DNA from: Corbicula japonica
Lineage: Eukaryota; Mollusca; Bivalvia; Venerida; Cyrenidae
Direction: 5' to 3'
Assembly (NCBI GenBank): GCA_038501625.1
Contig: JAZAYU010000223.1
Location: 310,001-374,000 of the forward strand
DNA: 64,000 nt
The notes beneath the pieces are model-generated. The model did no database searches. It had not been told where the DNA came from and saw only the letters and a program-made list of their open reading frames with translations. Shown piece by piece: positions 12,140 through 25,701 of the stretch (the first letter of the stretch is position 1; the number at the start of each line of letters is the position of its first letter). The position numbers and the translations under genes were made by a program.

Positions 12140-12255
12140 GTGTTTTGAAAATGATCGTGTACAATCATGCTTTCTTCTCCTTTTGGCTGCGTGGAGAGGT
12201 TGTGTCTGCTAGATGTGGCCATTCCTGATATGCATACATGTATTTCACTTTTTTC
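12140..12255 (-). repeat. Family C fragment
   Basis: Minus-strand sequence GTGAAATACATGTATGCATATCAGG-like end followed by a TGGCCAC / CCACGCAGCC segment, as in other copies. It lies directly beside the right end of the 8213-12112 element. Confidence 0.5.
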
Positions 12256-12279
12256 ACTTAATATAATAACTATAAGTTA

Positions 12280-12363
12280 GTGTATATTAAGTGAAGTTTT
12301 AACAAGTAAAAAACCACGGTCACTCAGCTACGCTTAATTGTTATAACTTCACTTAATATACAC
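12280..12363. repeat. Short inverted repeat (hairpin)
   Basis: GTGTATATTAAGTGAAGTTT at 12280 is matched by its complement at 12344-12363 with a loop of about 45 bases. Probably a small MITE or its remnant. Confidence 0.75.
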
Positions 12364-13544
12364 GAATTGTAAAATATTTTTTAACATTTCCTCGCTCGTA
12401 ATAACATACAATATACGTGGGTACTTATGTACTAATAAGTAGGTTTCTAAAGATGTACAGATCAGTTGGCTTAAAAACATATGTACCAAAAGTTACCTTA
12501 TAAACTGTATAATTAAATCAAAATGAATCAGCATTTCCGTCCCAGATCCATAGTTACCAAGGTGTTATGTTAAGTTTTATCAACGTCATCAGTTAACGGA
12601 GACAATAAGTGAAACTCTTGTTGTTATTATGTTACAATTCATTTTCGTTCATTTAAGTTATACGTGCAATCTGTAAGCTTGTGTATTTGCCTTAACATAC
12701 CTAAATACAGTTTTATAAGGTCATTAAACATTTATGCGAAAAGTGTCCAGTTCTTATATATTAGTATATAGGAGGACACTTCCAACAAAGTGAGTTGCCA
12801 ACTCCTCTTTTTTTCTAAAACTAGAACCACTATTTGGGATGTTTCGAAATTCTACTTTTTACTGGTGTAAATATTGAGTTGCGCCCATATTCTTCGTGTT
12901 CGGTGGTTCCCTTTCACTGTTTTCAATATAAACGTTAGGTGCGTCAAGAGTATACTTTATATGCCCCTCCTCAAAACAAGAAAAAACAGGAATTAGACTT
13001 AACATATGGAGATCGGTATCGTTTTATTCAAAATACATGTAGTATGACTGTAAAAATGTTAAAGGGGAATTTAAAGACTTATTGTAAGAAACGTTTTAAT
13101 TAATTTCAAATAATCAAAAATAATGTTCTTGTTTTATTCGATCGACCCTAACATCTGTAAAAACATTTATACTGTTTGTTACTTCATAATATTAGAAGAA
13201 ATGACGTTGTTATCTCCCCGGTTTTGTAAACTGTTAAGTAAAATCATTTCTACAAAACCATAATAAAGATAGCAGTCAAGCTTTCAAGTAACATTATCTG
13301 TTGTATTATAAAATGAAATCTTGCAAAAGATCTTAGAAACTCGATCTGTTTCTTTTATTCATGTCATCGTGTTCTTGCTAATTTCACTCCTTGGGCTCTG
13401 GTCTCAGAAAGGTCAGAAAGTAACCTCATTTTTCCTCCTATTCTAAGCTTCTTATGTTTTTTGTATGTTAAAAAAACGTGGGACCTTAAAAGGGCCTTAA
13501 GTTTACCTACTTCTGCATGTAACAGTTAAAGGATTCGTTGAAGC

Positions 13545-13680
13545 TTTTTCGTCAAGACAAGTTGTACTTGTTGATCCATAAGAAAACCTGTTGGTGGCAA
13601 GTGTGAGGCTTGGGAACCATAGAATCTGGTTTAAAGTCCCAAATTGTTTTGCCACTGACCGTTACAGCAGTATGGCAACA
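13545..13680 (-). repeat. Family C fragment
   Basis: It contains GTCAAGACAAGTTGTACTTG, GGCAAGTGTGAGGCTTGG, CTGGTTTAAAG and TTTGCCACTGACCGTT in the order of the reverse copy at 6100-6240. Diverged. Confidence 0.6.
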
Positions 13681-14573
13681 TAAAGTCAGCATTGCGGGGT
13701 GCTGGCAGCTTGATGTTTGGAAGCTAGAGATAGGACGTGTGGCAGCGTGAAATCACTTGTGAATTCTGCAGTCTGACTGTCTGATATCGTGAATTTATAT
13801 TGTCATGGACACTAAAATTTATTTCTTGAAATGGCGATTACGCATTTATTTTCATAATTATTTTGTGATACAAATACCATGTGGTTTTCCCTTAAAAAAT
13901 CTTCTAAAAAGTAAAAGATCTTGTTTCTATAACATTTTTACAGAACTTCCTCATTTGTTCTGTTTTTCAGGTTTATTCTGTAGCTCCCGAAAATGTGAAA
14001 TTTTGGGGTAAATACGGTTTTGAATGACATGACTGTTTAAATACACGCTAAAGCCTCACATTGATTGAGCCTTAACAAGAAAAGTATAACACAGATGTGT
14101 TATATGTGGACGACATTTAAAAGAAGTTAGATGTTGGGTGTAAGAGTTCATGCAGGTGATGGATTGTTTTTAAACAAAGAAAGAATTAAGTGATAATATA
14201 TTGTTGTCTTTTATTGGCAAAGGGTATTGAACGTTGAATAATGTGCGTGTGTATTACATGTAGTTAGGGAACGCGTTGTATACAAGGAGTGCGGTTTGAA
14301 ATGAAATATACCGGAAATGGTATGGCCTGGGGTTTAAAATGAAATCTGTTTGCTGAACATTAACAAGTTTGCAGTAAATGCATTGAATAATTTGAAAACA
14401 AACGAATTGAGCAGTTTTCCTTTTATAATGATAACTAGCTGGAAAATAGTGGAAGAGATTTTTGCTATTGTAACATGCATTATGATGAAATATTGCCAGA
14501 ACTATATGTATTGATATGTATTCATTTTAGGATACAAAATAATTTCTCACATTTTAAGGATTTACTACACTCC

Positions 14574-14720
14574 TACTTGCACCTTTATCGATAAAAAAGA
14601 AAAGTATCAAAATTTCAATAACGGCAAAATGCCTTTCAATGAAATTTTGCACACATGAATGTTAATTTTGTTTAGTTTGATAATTTTCTTTTTAATCGAT
14701 GGTCGAACAAGGAGTGTAGT
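14574..14720. mobile_element. Small TIR element (MITE)
   Basis: ACTACACTCC at 14574 and GGAGTGTAGT at 14711-14720 are inverted termini. The similarity continues inward through ATCGATAAAAAAGAAAAGTA on the left and the complementary ATCGAT/TTTTCTTTTTAAT region on the right, about 45 bp per arm. Non-coding. Confidence 0.7.
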
Positions 14721-16621
14721 GAATCGTTAAGAGCAATCAAAATTTCGTTAATGTAACTGATTTTTCATTATTGTCATTGTAGATTTTCATAAGTAGATAC
14801 TCTACTGAGAGCTATGTAAGCCATTCCTCCTTGTAATATCGTTTTCCCGGTATCAACAGCAGCTGAAGATAATGTTAGACCTTGCACTTTGTGGACAGTT
14901 ACATCAACATTTGATGTTCATGAAGGAGTTACCAGGAAGTTAAAAATTATCATAGCACTAACCACATTACAATGAATTCGCTCTATATAAACTCAACACT
15001 ACCTTTCAAAATTGTCCTACCACGTACATGGCAATTTCTTTGGTACTTTCAGGATGAAAATCTATATTAACTATCTATATTCAGACACAGCATCTTGATC
15101 CCGTAAACGAGAGGGTGGGGGTTTGGGGGTGAGTCACACTGCAATACCACCTCAAACCAAATTATTCTGAACAACAGTAAAAAAGACCTACAAAATGGTT
15201 ATACAATCATTATTTACTTTATAGACACGAAATCACCTTCTTCTTGTAAAACAGAAACCCACTAGAACCGTCAATTTCAACATCAGAAACATTTGTAAAC
15301 AAAGAACCATCATATATAGGTCACATTCACGCGCCAAAATCAAGTCACATGATCGCCAATATTCGTAAACAAAACACAAACTTCAATATCTGCCAAGAAT
15401 AACTATCTGAACAATGTCTCTTACTACATGTACACTCTTTCTATAACTGCTTACAACAATAAACTTTCAATTCGCATATATTTTGATTAAAAGAAAACAC
15501 CAACAAATCGATCTATTTATATACTCTATATATATCTATACTCTATATATAGATCTATTTAACGTTCGCTAACGCTTAAAAGAAAACACAAAACTCATCG
15601 ATCTCTTTTATAACCTGGCGCACATTCCCGATCAACATGATAGAAAACGAAACTATAAACAAAAATCCATGCAAACAAAGCCATTGCAAATAACTTAAAA
15701 TATAACAAAAACTTACCGCAAACAATCCTATATGACTATATCCACTCGCACTACCTAATCATACATGCTTTGCGTGCTGAACGCCATCCTGAAAAACCAG
15801 ATGGGTCAGTTCAAAGTTATCACGCGAAATCACAACAATCAATTATCTGACTAAACATACATGGAATTGCATCTTGGTCATGTAAATATTTTGTTTATAT
15901 ATATACATAAAACTTTTGCATACATAATCTACGACATAATTCAACAAAAAAGTCCACATAATCAAGCAACATAAAAAATACGTTGACATCTTCCCTCTTA
16001 CTAATCGGATTTCCTTGGGTAATACCCTACCGTTGTACATTACAACATGGTACCCGTTTATTACTCAACGATCGATATATAAAGCCGGGCCACATGGTGC
16101 TCAATATTCGCTATAAACCTCTATTTAAAGCCGGGTTCATTATTCCTTTGGTCATAATAAAGGTCATCAAGTAATAGTTACATTGTAATAATATATTATG
16201 ATCCATAATGTGTCCAGAAAATTTACACAACTACATAGCTTTACAGAAACTCAATTATTGAGTAGTTCTAGAAGTTCTGTGCGACTCACCAGCGCCGGTT
16301 AGCCATAAGCAAATAGTAAAGGCAACAAACAATTCTCTAGTTAATGACATTTTTATTTATAAGTATTTAAATGGAGTCATTGCTAATGTGTAGAACTAAG
16401 TGGTCATTCTTCATTCTGCTTCATTATTTCATCTCATTTTTTATGTAATGACGTACAGTGGTATAAATATTAAAGTCTAGGTGGATTGATTTTATATCAT
16501 CCAGAAACGTATTATTTTCAAGAATTTTATATGTTCATATTTAGAATAATATTTTTAATAACTTGATAACTATATCACAATTACGTAAAATCTTCCAAAA
16601 GGGAAGTCAGTTATATAATTT

Positions 16622-16801
16622 ATAAATAATACACACTCTTTACTTTCGAATTTTCGGACACTTGTTCTTTATCAAGAAAAATACAGAAATAATTGTGTTT
16701 AAGTAAAATCCATGTTGCAAGCGTATTGTTGTTTTTCCTTGATTTTCTTGATAAAGAACAAGTGTTCGAAAATTCGAAAGTAGAGAGTGTGTATTATAAA
16801 T
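16622..16801. mobile_element. Hairpin MITE of about 180 bp
   Basis: Arms of about 58 bp are nearly perfect inverse copies: TACACACTCTTTACTTTCGA at the left with its complement at the right, including CACTTGTTCTTTATCAAGAA. The loop is about 60 bp. ATAAAT borders both sides and may be the target duplication. Confidence 0.8.
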
Positions 16802-17387
16802 TTGATAACCATAAGTAAATAGAAATATAATCACTGTTTTGCCGTAAAAGATAAAGTGATTTTAATGTCTAAAAACTGCATAAATTGCTTCTCAGGGAGG
16901 TTATGTATTTGATAAAATGGTAACTCTAAACAAAAAACTGTTTTCTCTATATTAAACTACCAAACTCTGTATTATAGATGTTGTTGCTAAAACCATCGTT
17001 CCACGCCAGCTAGTCGTTTTGTTAAGCTAGCTTCGACTGACCATTTATTAGATTTTGTACAACAAGTATTTCTAAAGCCGATATTTATATCAAAGACAAT
17101 ATATTTCTAAAAGATCATCTGGCACGGTTGCTTTCAATATTTTTTCAGACAGATGTTATCGTTTGCTTTTGCCAACTAATGAATAGATCACGCGATCTTC
17201 GGCGATTTCTGATGAATTTGTTATCGATCAAACTTACCACATCTATCAAATAGTCCCGTAAATGAAATCTGCTGACAACTCACAATGCGGAAGTTATGGA
17301 ACGCCAAAGATAGCTTTACTAATAATGTTGTTTTAGTACATTGTTTATGTGTTTGTTAATGAGCATTTACAAAATAAATCCAACTAG

Positions 17388-17462
17388 CGTCGCAATTTCA
17401 GCCAATCGGATGCTTTAGATTTGAGACTGGTATCCAGTTTCAGTTTAATTATGTTGGGCAAT
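17388..17462 (-). repeat. Family B half copy
   Basis: It has CAATTTCAGCCAATCGGATG, then TAGATTTGAGACTGGTATCC, the right half of the family B hairpin. The left half is missing. Confidence 0.65.
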
Positions 17463-18021
17463 GGTGAGTCATTCAAAAATTTATAGATATACATTTCCCA
17501 ACATTTTGAAAAATGCTGTTATTCCATTGGACAGAATATAATTTTAAAATCTGAATGTAGTTATACTTAATTCAGAAACGAAAGTTTATGACGCTCGAAT
17601 TCTAAAGGAGCAAACAGAGATGTCTGTATGTACTAAGATACTTTCTATACTCTTAAAACATAAAGATATTCTTAGTCTTTGTCGAGAAACACACAAAAAC
17701 GCTATTGACAAAACACAGTATTAAAAGGTTAACCAAACAAATATTTAATCAAGATCAGAATTTTTTCTCAGCAAATCAGCTGGATGAAAATTGTCTAATT
17801 ACTGAGCAGTTACGTAAAAAGTATTGTCAAACACGGAATCAGATTACCGTGTGTTGAATTTCGTTGTTAATTGGTGATCATTTATCCGTCTCCGGGTAGA
17901 CATCTGCATAGATCCATAGGTCCATTACAGATGATTGAAAACTAGGCACCAAATTGAAATTTGTTAAACATGTCGGTTAGTGGATCATGCAAAGAATAAC
18001 AAAACAAAGAATGTAGTGTGA

Positions 18022-18035
18022 GGGGGGGGGGGGGG
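18022..18035. repeat. G14 homopolymer tract
   Basis: Fourteen consecutive G in AT-rich surroundings. Length is prone to sequencing error. Confidence 0.9.
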
Positions 18036-19486
18036 CGAGGGGACAGGAATGCATATCACTTTTAAGATATTGAAGTCAATATGGAGGATCGGGCGTACCA
18101 ATTTCAAGGTATTCCCTGTGCCAAGAAGAATATAGAAAGTGAAGAATATGATTTTTTTTAAATATGAATAAAATGTCCACGTAAAATACTAAAACGTTTG
18201 TCTCTTCACCACAGAGGGCATCTTACTTAATGACTTTGTCGAGGTGGTGAAAATTCTCATAAATACAGAAAGGTAAGGAGTGTAGCTCCTAATACATTTG
18301 TCATGCAGTCTCATATATAACAGTGACAAATTGTTATGGCAGTTGTCAAGGGATAATGAAGTTGTCTCATTTGTGAGTCAGTGTGTCTTGAAAAAGTATG
18401 CTAGTTTTGATATCATGCCTGCCAAGATTGAAAGGCTTAAATAGAGAATGAAGTAATAAAATACAACTTGCACGCATCATTTATGCTTTAAAATGGTGTA
18501 CTGCATATTTCTGTGCCCTTTTTTCATTTTTTTAGTAATTATTATATAGGGATGTGTCATAGTTACAGTAAAACTTCGAAAGTCACACAGCGGTTTTCCA
18601 ATGTTGGTGGTTACGACGTGTAACATGATGAGGTCGTATTTTTATTATTCAAGTTGTTTATACACTTGTTGCTATGTTCTTTTATTTAATTTTGGAAGGA
18701 GAAATTATAATATGAAGTATGAACAGACTTAAATTTACATTTTACCTTTGTAAAACGACCTTCATATATAAGTCACATCAATAACTTGTACGTCTTGTGT
18801 TAAAATAGATACAAATACTAACTAGTGCAATACATACGTAGTGTTTACTTTGTTGTTGTTGTTTTTTTTGACAGATTAAATATATAATGCATCAAATAAA
18901 CGTTGTACAGGCCTGGATGACTTTTAGTTTTAGCTGCATCTATCCAACAACTGGTCTTATGCTCTAGTAAATAGGAATTAATAGAATTTAATGGTATAGT
19001 AACGCAAAATAGTTATCAACAGTAAAACTAGAACCGTTGATATAAATCGGAAAAATAAAAAATAGCAGTAAGTAAGCAGATAGATCTGGCTGGTTACTTG
19101 ATCGAGAAGAATTCTGGTCAAGATTAATAGAAGTTGGATCAAGAAAATACTGTAAGAAAAATGTTCCAAAAAACTTGGAAACCCCGCTTAGCGCCAGGGA
19201 ATAAAAACAAATAATGTGAATGTCGTGTTAGCAATGATGACCAAAGCGTATCAGAGGAAACCAAGATAGCCTCAACACTGGACAAGATACTAGTGCTAGA
19301 ATGTCTTCAAAATGAATTACAAAATCAAAATAACATTTAGAGGCAGATTTAACGGTATTAAACCTTACATATGAACAAGACTTTTACTGTCCAATATTAA
19401 ATATACAGGTTTACGATTCTGTATAAAATTAAAACACCTTGGTTATATAAATTTAAATAAATTAGATGGAATGAACTTCAAAAGCC

Positions 19487-19640
19487 GCCCGGGTTGAGCG
19501 CAACTCAATATTTACACCAGCAAACAGCAAAATTTCGATCCATCGCAAACGGTGGTATGCGTATGGCGGTCAACATGGAGCCTTCAATGAGATATTTTCG
19601 GATAATCACCACTCCATGATCAGCGGCCTATGGAGTTTTC
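19487..19640 (+). repeat. Family E dispersed repeat
   Basis: It shares GTTGAGCGCAAC, GGTGGTATGCGTATGGCGGT, AACATGGAGCCTTCAATG and a CCATGATCAGC segment with 42285-42420. Two copies are enough to call it dispersed; the ends are not resolved. Confidence 0.6.
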
Positions 19641-21289
19641 TTCGTGTCATTTCCATCAAAAAGAAAACAAGAAATATCTTTTAAAAAGATAAACGGCGTA
19701 GATTGTATATGAAATTATGCAGTTTGTAGCTGGTATTATTCACTTCATCTTGATTTACGTGTAAATTAAATAATTTCATTGTGAATCCTTCACACTTACT
19801 TTTTATTAAAATTACTTAGATTTGAATGTAAAATTACATCCCACACAAATTAAGGAACAGATAAATAGATTTTAATTTTGTTTATAAATGTGAATCTAAT
19901 AATTATGAAACGGATTTTAAAGGTCTTTGCTTTATTAATACCTTGAACATAAAAACAAGTTAGTAGAGGATGTATTAATTACCAAGATAATAAGAAATTC
20001 TGTAAAGATCTTAAGAGTTATTGTAAGCAATAAAAATTAAAAAAGAGTTATAAGTGTTTTCTTCAAAACTTGAAGAGAATTTCCTAGGAATATGAAACAA
20101 TTCTAGAATATACCTCAACTTTCTACTCTGTGAAAGCTGTATGCTTTAATTGCAATCTGATAAAAATCATCTACTGAAAACCGATACGCTAACATGTTCT
20201 TATATATGACTTGAGTGCAATGCTTTAATAGCGGACTCGAAGTTTTTTTCGCGTAACATATTACATGTAGTTGCCAGATTTAAGACAAGTAAGCACATTG
20301 TAAAATCCTCAGTCGCGATAAAGAATGAGTTTTATATAAGAAACGTATTGTAAAAGGCCTTGGTTGTGTTAATTCTTAAAACGTAATGTATCAGGTGATA
20401 TATCAATTGCTGAATGAATAAATATATATTTAGTGAAGACTTCAAGACTTACATAGCGAACTCATTGTTTATATCGCGTAGCATATTATATACAGCTGCC
20501 CGATTTAAGAAACGGGTAAACATTTTAATTACTGAAAGCGCTGGGATAAATTTCCATTAACTAAAAACTCACAAATATTACAATAATTCAAGCTCGCAGA
20601 TTTTATTACAAAATTTTAAGCTTTACAGTGAAAGTGTAACATCGTTTTCTTTAAGCCATTTCCACTTACTTTCACTTTCATTTTGTATCTTACTTTCACT
20701 TTCATTTTGAATAGGTTGATATAAAAGAGTGAGTGTATTGTTGTTGACAAATAATCCTAGCCAATGACGAGTACTGTAGTGTGGCTCATTTCAACATATT
20801 TCAACACAAGAGAATAGCAAAGATCTAAACGTCACAGCAATAATCGTTTCAAACAGTGTAAACTAATTGTTTAAAAATCCCATTAGATACCTCTTCAACC
20901 AACTAGATGCCTCTCTGGTGGAAATAGCTACCAATCGAAATAGTTTATTTAATTTTCCCGCTGCATTTTAATATAATACGAGTATTATTTACAAAACTTC
21001 ATTGGTTAATAAATTAGGTCAAAAGTGAGCTTAGACAGCTACGCCGAAAAAAAAGCAAGATTACGCGAAGTTTTGTTTTAAAAGGCTGTTATGACGTTGT
21101 CGTGGTATTCGATTTAAAGAGATAAGTTAAACTTCTTACAATAATTACAAAACAGGTCAGCAACAAGGCTGGCAACAATTGTATTAAGTATGTCTATAAT
21201 TTGATTATAAAAATCGTACATCAATAGTTAATTAAAATGTAAAATTTCCTATGAGGAAAACACTACATCCCAGCAACAGTTAAAACAAG

Positions 21290-21450
21290 AAGGAAACGAA
21301 AGAAAATTTTCATAGTATGATCAATTTCAACAACACATCACAACCATAAACAAAACATGACGAGGGTTTACCGACTTAAAACAGTCTGTGGCATTGGATT
21401 ATGCCTATATAGGGGTGTACACAAGGGTCTAGATTGCACCGACCTCACAT
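21290..21450 (+). repeat. Family C fragment, strongly diverged
   Basis: TTACCGACTTAAAACAGTCT, AGGGTCTAGATTGCACCGAC and CTCACATTTT recall the middle of family C, as in the better copy at 22400. Confidence 0.45.
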
Positions 21451-22399
21451 TTTACCGTCAGCTTCACACATAAACAAATATGCACGTGTTACATCGGTAA
21501 ACTTTTACATTCGTACTCGACATTATATTGCACACAAACACAAAATTAGCTATAAAAGCACTGTCAGGCGGAATAGGTATGAACTCGATGACTACTGAAA
21601 CAAGCCGGGATTTGAAGACAGGATTAAAAGAAATTTATCAGGCTTCTACGGGTTTAATCAAGATTTCCCTATCTTAAAAACACACAGATGTACACCTAAA
21701 CCTTAGATCAGTTAATCTTCAAGCATGCAAAGCTTTGTAGAATATCATGTCGTTAGCCCTTCTGTTTGAAAATTACCTATGTTTTTTGCGAATTAAGTGG
21801 ACAAATTGATATTGAATTTTATTTTATTTTTAAAACTAAAACCTCCATAAAACAATGGTCAAAAAATCTTTAACTGCAATTTCATTTTTAATTAAATTTA
21901 GGTATCTAAATAATTTAATGCCAAGCGATCTGTTTCAAAGGTTTACGTTTAACGCAACCACGGCGTTCACTGAAATCGATGATTTTTTACAAGCTCTTGC
22001 AAAGGGAAATTACTGTCTAAACCTTTCAAATGTAGGACCATATAATTTACTGTTTAATATTGAAAACAATAATCTATTGTATCGCATATTTCAGTAACAA
22101 TTATTTATCTTAACAAACGTTGTTCCTTTTTAATTATTTGCTTTAGTTAATTGGTGTATTATTGTTGACCGAAGATAGAAAATGGTCGAATCTATATTTA
22201 TAAAATCTTCAAGTTTCCGCGAGGTGCTGTGAGATGTTTAAATAATGCGATAGATAACATACACTCTCTTTTTTAAGCAGTATAAAACATATCAGCAATA
22301 AAGGGTGCATATAAGGGTAATATCATTAAAAAGATTACCAAATTTAACATAATCGTATCCAGTAAGAAAATTCATCGATCAAGATCTGACAAGTCTATA

Positions 22400-22765
22400 A
22401 AAAGTGAAATATGCATATCTGGAATTGCCACATTCAGAAGAAACAGCCTTCCCACACAGCCAAGATGGAGAACGAAAGAGCATGGTTAAAAATATGATCA
22501 TCTTCAAAACAGACACCTGAAACAATTAACGAAAAAGAGAACCCGAGATATTACCGCCTTGGAACGGTCTGTAGCAAAATAAATTGTCATATGGGGGATT
22601 TTAAACCAGGTTCTAGGGTGCACCAACCTCACATTTGCCCCAACAGGTTCTCATATCGACAAACAAGTACAAGTTGTCTTATAAAATAACTCTTACCCAC
22701 CCATCAGCTAAACAATGTTGCATGCAAAAGCACACAAACACATACAACATGAGAGGCTAATAGCA
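22400..22765 (+). mobile_element. Family C repeat, near full-length copy
   Basis: It begins GTGAAATATGCATATCTGGA and runs through CCCACACAGCCAAG, a TTACCGCCTTGGAACGGTCT block, GGTTCTAGGGTGCACCAACC, TTGCCCCAACAGGTTCTCAT, ACAAACAAGTACAAGTTGTC and a Cys/His-free AT-rich tail. This is the longest single-orientation copy and defines the order of the family. Confidence 0.65.
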
Positions 22766-23514
22766 CTGTAAAGCCAACGGGTCTTACCGAGACCAGAGAA
22801 CACGATGACGAGGATAAATGAAACAAATCATGTTTCTAGGTTCTTTTAAAAAAAAAAGCTTTCCCCAATCTCTTAAACCCATGCCACCGTCGTGCAACCT
22901 AAGTTGGATTATTATAAGATGCACCTGTATCTTTTTTAAAGCCCAGAAGCTGTTTTCATTTAAAAGAATAAACGTTTCATTTTCTTTTGCAAATATGTTT
23001 GTTTTGGGTTTTAAAGGACTGGATAGCTCGTCTCTTAGTCATGAAAAAGAAGTGTAAAATGATGTAAAATCGTGACAAAGAGAAAGACTGATTTTGTTTG
23101 GCTAAAGAAGAAATGAATGATCGGAACTAAACAAAGAATTTGGACAGGGAACCTAAGGCTATAAATATCGCTTATCACAGAGAATTTCTGAGACAAACAT
23201 TATCTGCTTACCATGAAGAACCATCCTACCAAGTTTGAAGAACCAATGTCAAAGGATTTTGTAGTTTTTAATCAAATTTTGGTGTACCTACATATTGACC
23301 ACCAAATCAAAATACCCCACTTTCTTAAAGGGGGTATATAATAAGATGTATTAGGTTATTTCTGACCTATGTAGGTCCAGTGCAGACTGTGAGGATGTTA
23401 AGGCTAATCTTGATCATCACAGGTCGCCCATGGATTGTAAGCCTTATATAATAGAGTAACGGAGTAGTTTGCAAGCATACAACATCAAAAATTATAAAGG
23501 CTAAAAACAACAAC

Positions 23515-25585
23515 ACAGGTCAATGAATGAAGCTTTATTTATCACAATGATGATAACATGTAATTTAGTAAAAGTACAAGAAACACAAAATACATTTCCT
23601 TTGTGCCAGTTAACACCATCAGTTTTCTTTGTTTTCGTTTGTTTTTTGTTGTTGTTGTTTTTTTATACATGTAACAAGCAAAATTCTTTAAATCTGAAGA
23701 ATTTTTCAACATTTAAACATTGCCCAATACCTGTACATGGAACACTGCTTCATTTAATATGAAACAAATTGAAAACTCTTGACATAATACCAACAAGATT
23801 TTCATGAAGCATTCAAAAATATATCCATAGTATTTTCAAGTAACATAAACACACTTCTGTTCACTTTATAGATATAATTTACTACAGTTCAATACAAGAA
23901 TAAAGTGCTATGATGTTATTAAGATGCACTGTTAACAAGTATACAATTTCTTGTGCCCAATCAGAAAACTCTGAACCAAATTAAAATTATCTCCCTTAGC
24001 TAACATAATGTTATGTGGTCCTAAAAATGCTTTGATCTCACAACTTATTATCTGTATTAATAACAATTTCTTAGAAACATTTAATTACTCTTCTCAAGAT
24101 AAAATACCTATTAGTTTATACAAGTTTGCTTAGATCTACCCATTAGTAATAATTTTGGTTTGGTAAAATTATTTGTGTTGCTGTATTCATATGCACAGCA
24201 AAAAAAAGAATCCAGACACTGTATATTTTACCTACTTTCTTGTAATCAGAATGACTAGCTATCTATGTAATTGTGGTTGGAAATAGAAACTAAATATGCT
24301 TTGAACTTCTCTAAACATTTTCATATTTCTGATGCATAAACAAGTGTTTTAGCTGTAAGTTGTTAAGGGAGGGTATAATAATATAGGTCTTGTATATGTG
24401 TATGTAACTCATAATTGTTCAGTCAGTGTCAGGTCTGTTTCTTTGCTGAGTATATTTAATAATAATAACTTAACAGCCTGTTTGTAAACAGACTGTGTTC
24501 CGAGACAGAGCTAAAATTGTCTGAGAGCTAAAACTGTCTGCAAAATTCTGGATACATAATTTCTAAGTTGTTATTTTTACCACTTTATACATAACATTTG
24601 TTCTTCAGTTAAAAGTAGACTGTTCCCTTTGTGATTTCAAATAAGGAAAAACAAACTGCAAACTCTAAACTAATTTGATGCTATGTAATAAAAACAGCAT
24701 TTAGGTGCAACCGCCCATCCAGAACTACTCAATTTAACATCCATTATAATTTGTTAAACAGTTAATTACATACCCACTCTAGCAATAATCACCTCTATTT
24801 TCATACAAATTCACATCCATTAGTATTTTTAAACATCAAGAAACATTCCATAATAATACAGATATACTGTCTATGAACACCTAAACAAGGAGGCTGTGCA
24901 AATGAGTTAACAAAACTTAAATTACTAAATTTATAAAAAGCCTCTTACATAAACACACATTTTAGCCATGTTTTAATGCTAAACTAATATTTCAATTTAT
25001 TTTATTTTTTTGTTATGTTTTTACAGATTTAACACATTATCTGACCTTCCTGTGAAAGTTCATGAAATAGTCAACAGTAAAAAGCTTCAAGTGTTTATGT
25101 TGTACATATTACAGTCCAGCTTACTCTAAAGATGCCTTATCAGACATCTTAATGTTCTTTCAACATTTTTTCTATTAATTATTAACTACAAAAGCCAATT
25201 TCATAATTTGTTTCGTAGGACTGCTGATGTAATAATTTGTGTTTATTCTTCTTTTATGAAATAAAACTAATTTAAGAAGCCGATAAAATGGAAAAACTTA
25301 ATAGCATTATGTATGTTATATATTAAATATAGAAATTTTGTTCCTTGCTTCCTAGCCTGATTTGCTTAGTTTTAATCCAAACAAAAGTCCTTATCTACAT
25401 CATTAACCTCTTCTCAGAGCAAGACATAAATGTACAATTCTTTGTTAAATTAATTTGTGCAATTCTATCTTAAAGCAGAACCAAATTGCAGTAATGCATC
25501 TCAGACAGAGGTAGTACTTCTAGAGAGGCTATGTAGCAAACCGAAGAGTATAAAATATGTGGAATAAACAAGATAAGGGAGCTAA
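23515..25585 (-). other. Likely 3' UTR of ELOB
   Basis: About 2 kb downstream of the ELOB stop is free of the repeat families that fill the surrounding DNA. On the minus strand an AATAAA lies at 23534-23539. A long repeat-poor stretch after a stop codon fits a 3' UTR, but earlier polyadenylation sites cannot be excluded and no transcript evidence is available. Confidence 0.35.
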
Positions 25586-25701
25586 CTAAGACGCCGTTTG
25601 TTCCTGTGCATGTGTGGATGGGGAATCCTGTGGTTTCATAACGTCCGGTAACTCAGGTGGACTTGACAAAACTGTGATATCTAACGTCTCAAATTCACCA
25701 T
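25586..25701 (-). CDS. ELOB: ELOB coding exon 4 (terminal)
   Basis: The acceptor TTTTTTCAG precedes ATGGTGAATTTG. The first two bases complete the Asp codon split with exon 3. It encodes the [20 protein letters not shown] tail and stops at TAG (25586-25588). Confidence 0.95.

Larger units (their letters stand above)
12364..23514. other. Gene-poor stretch with scattered repeats
   Basis: No protein-coding exon was recognised on either strand. Repeats listed separately: family C pieces, two hairpin MITEs, a family B half copy, a G tract and a family E copy. The largest open frames (for example 21855-22097 and 22818-23057) have AT-driven composition and no splice or family support. Confidence 0.45.
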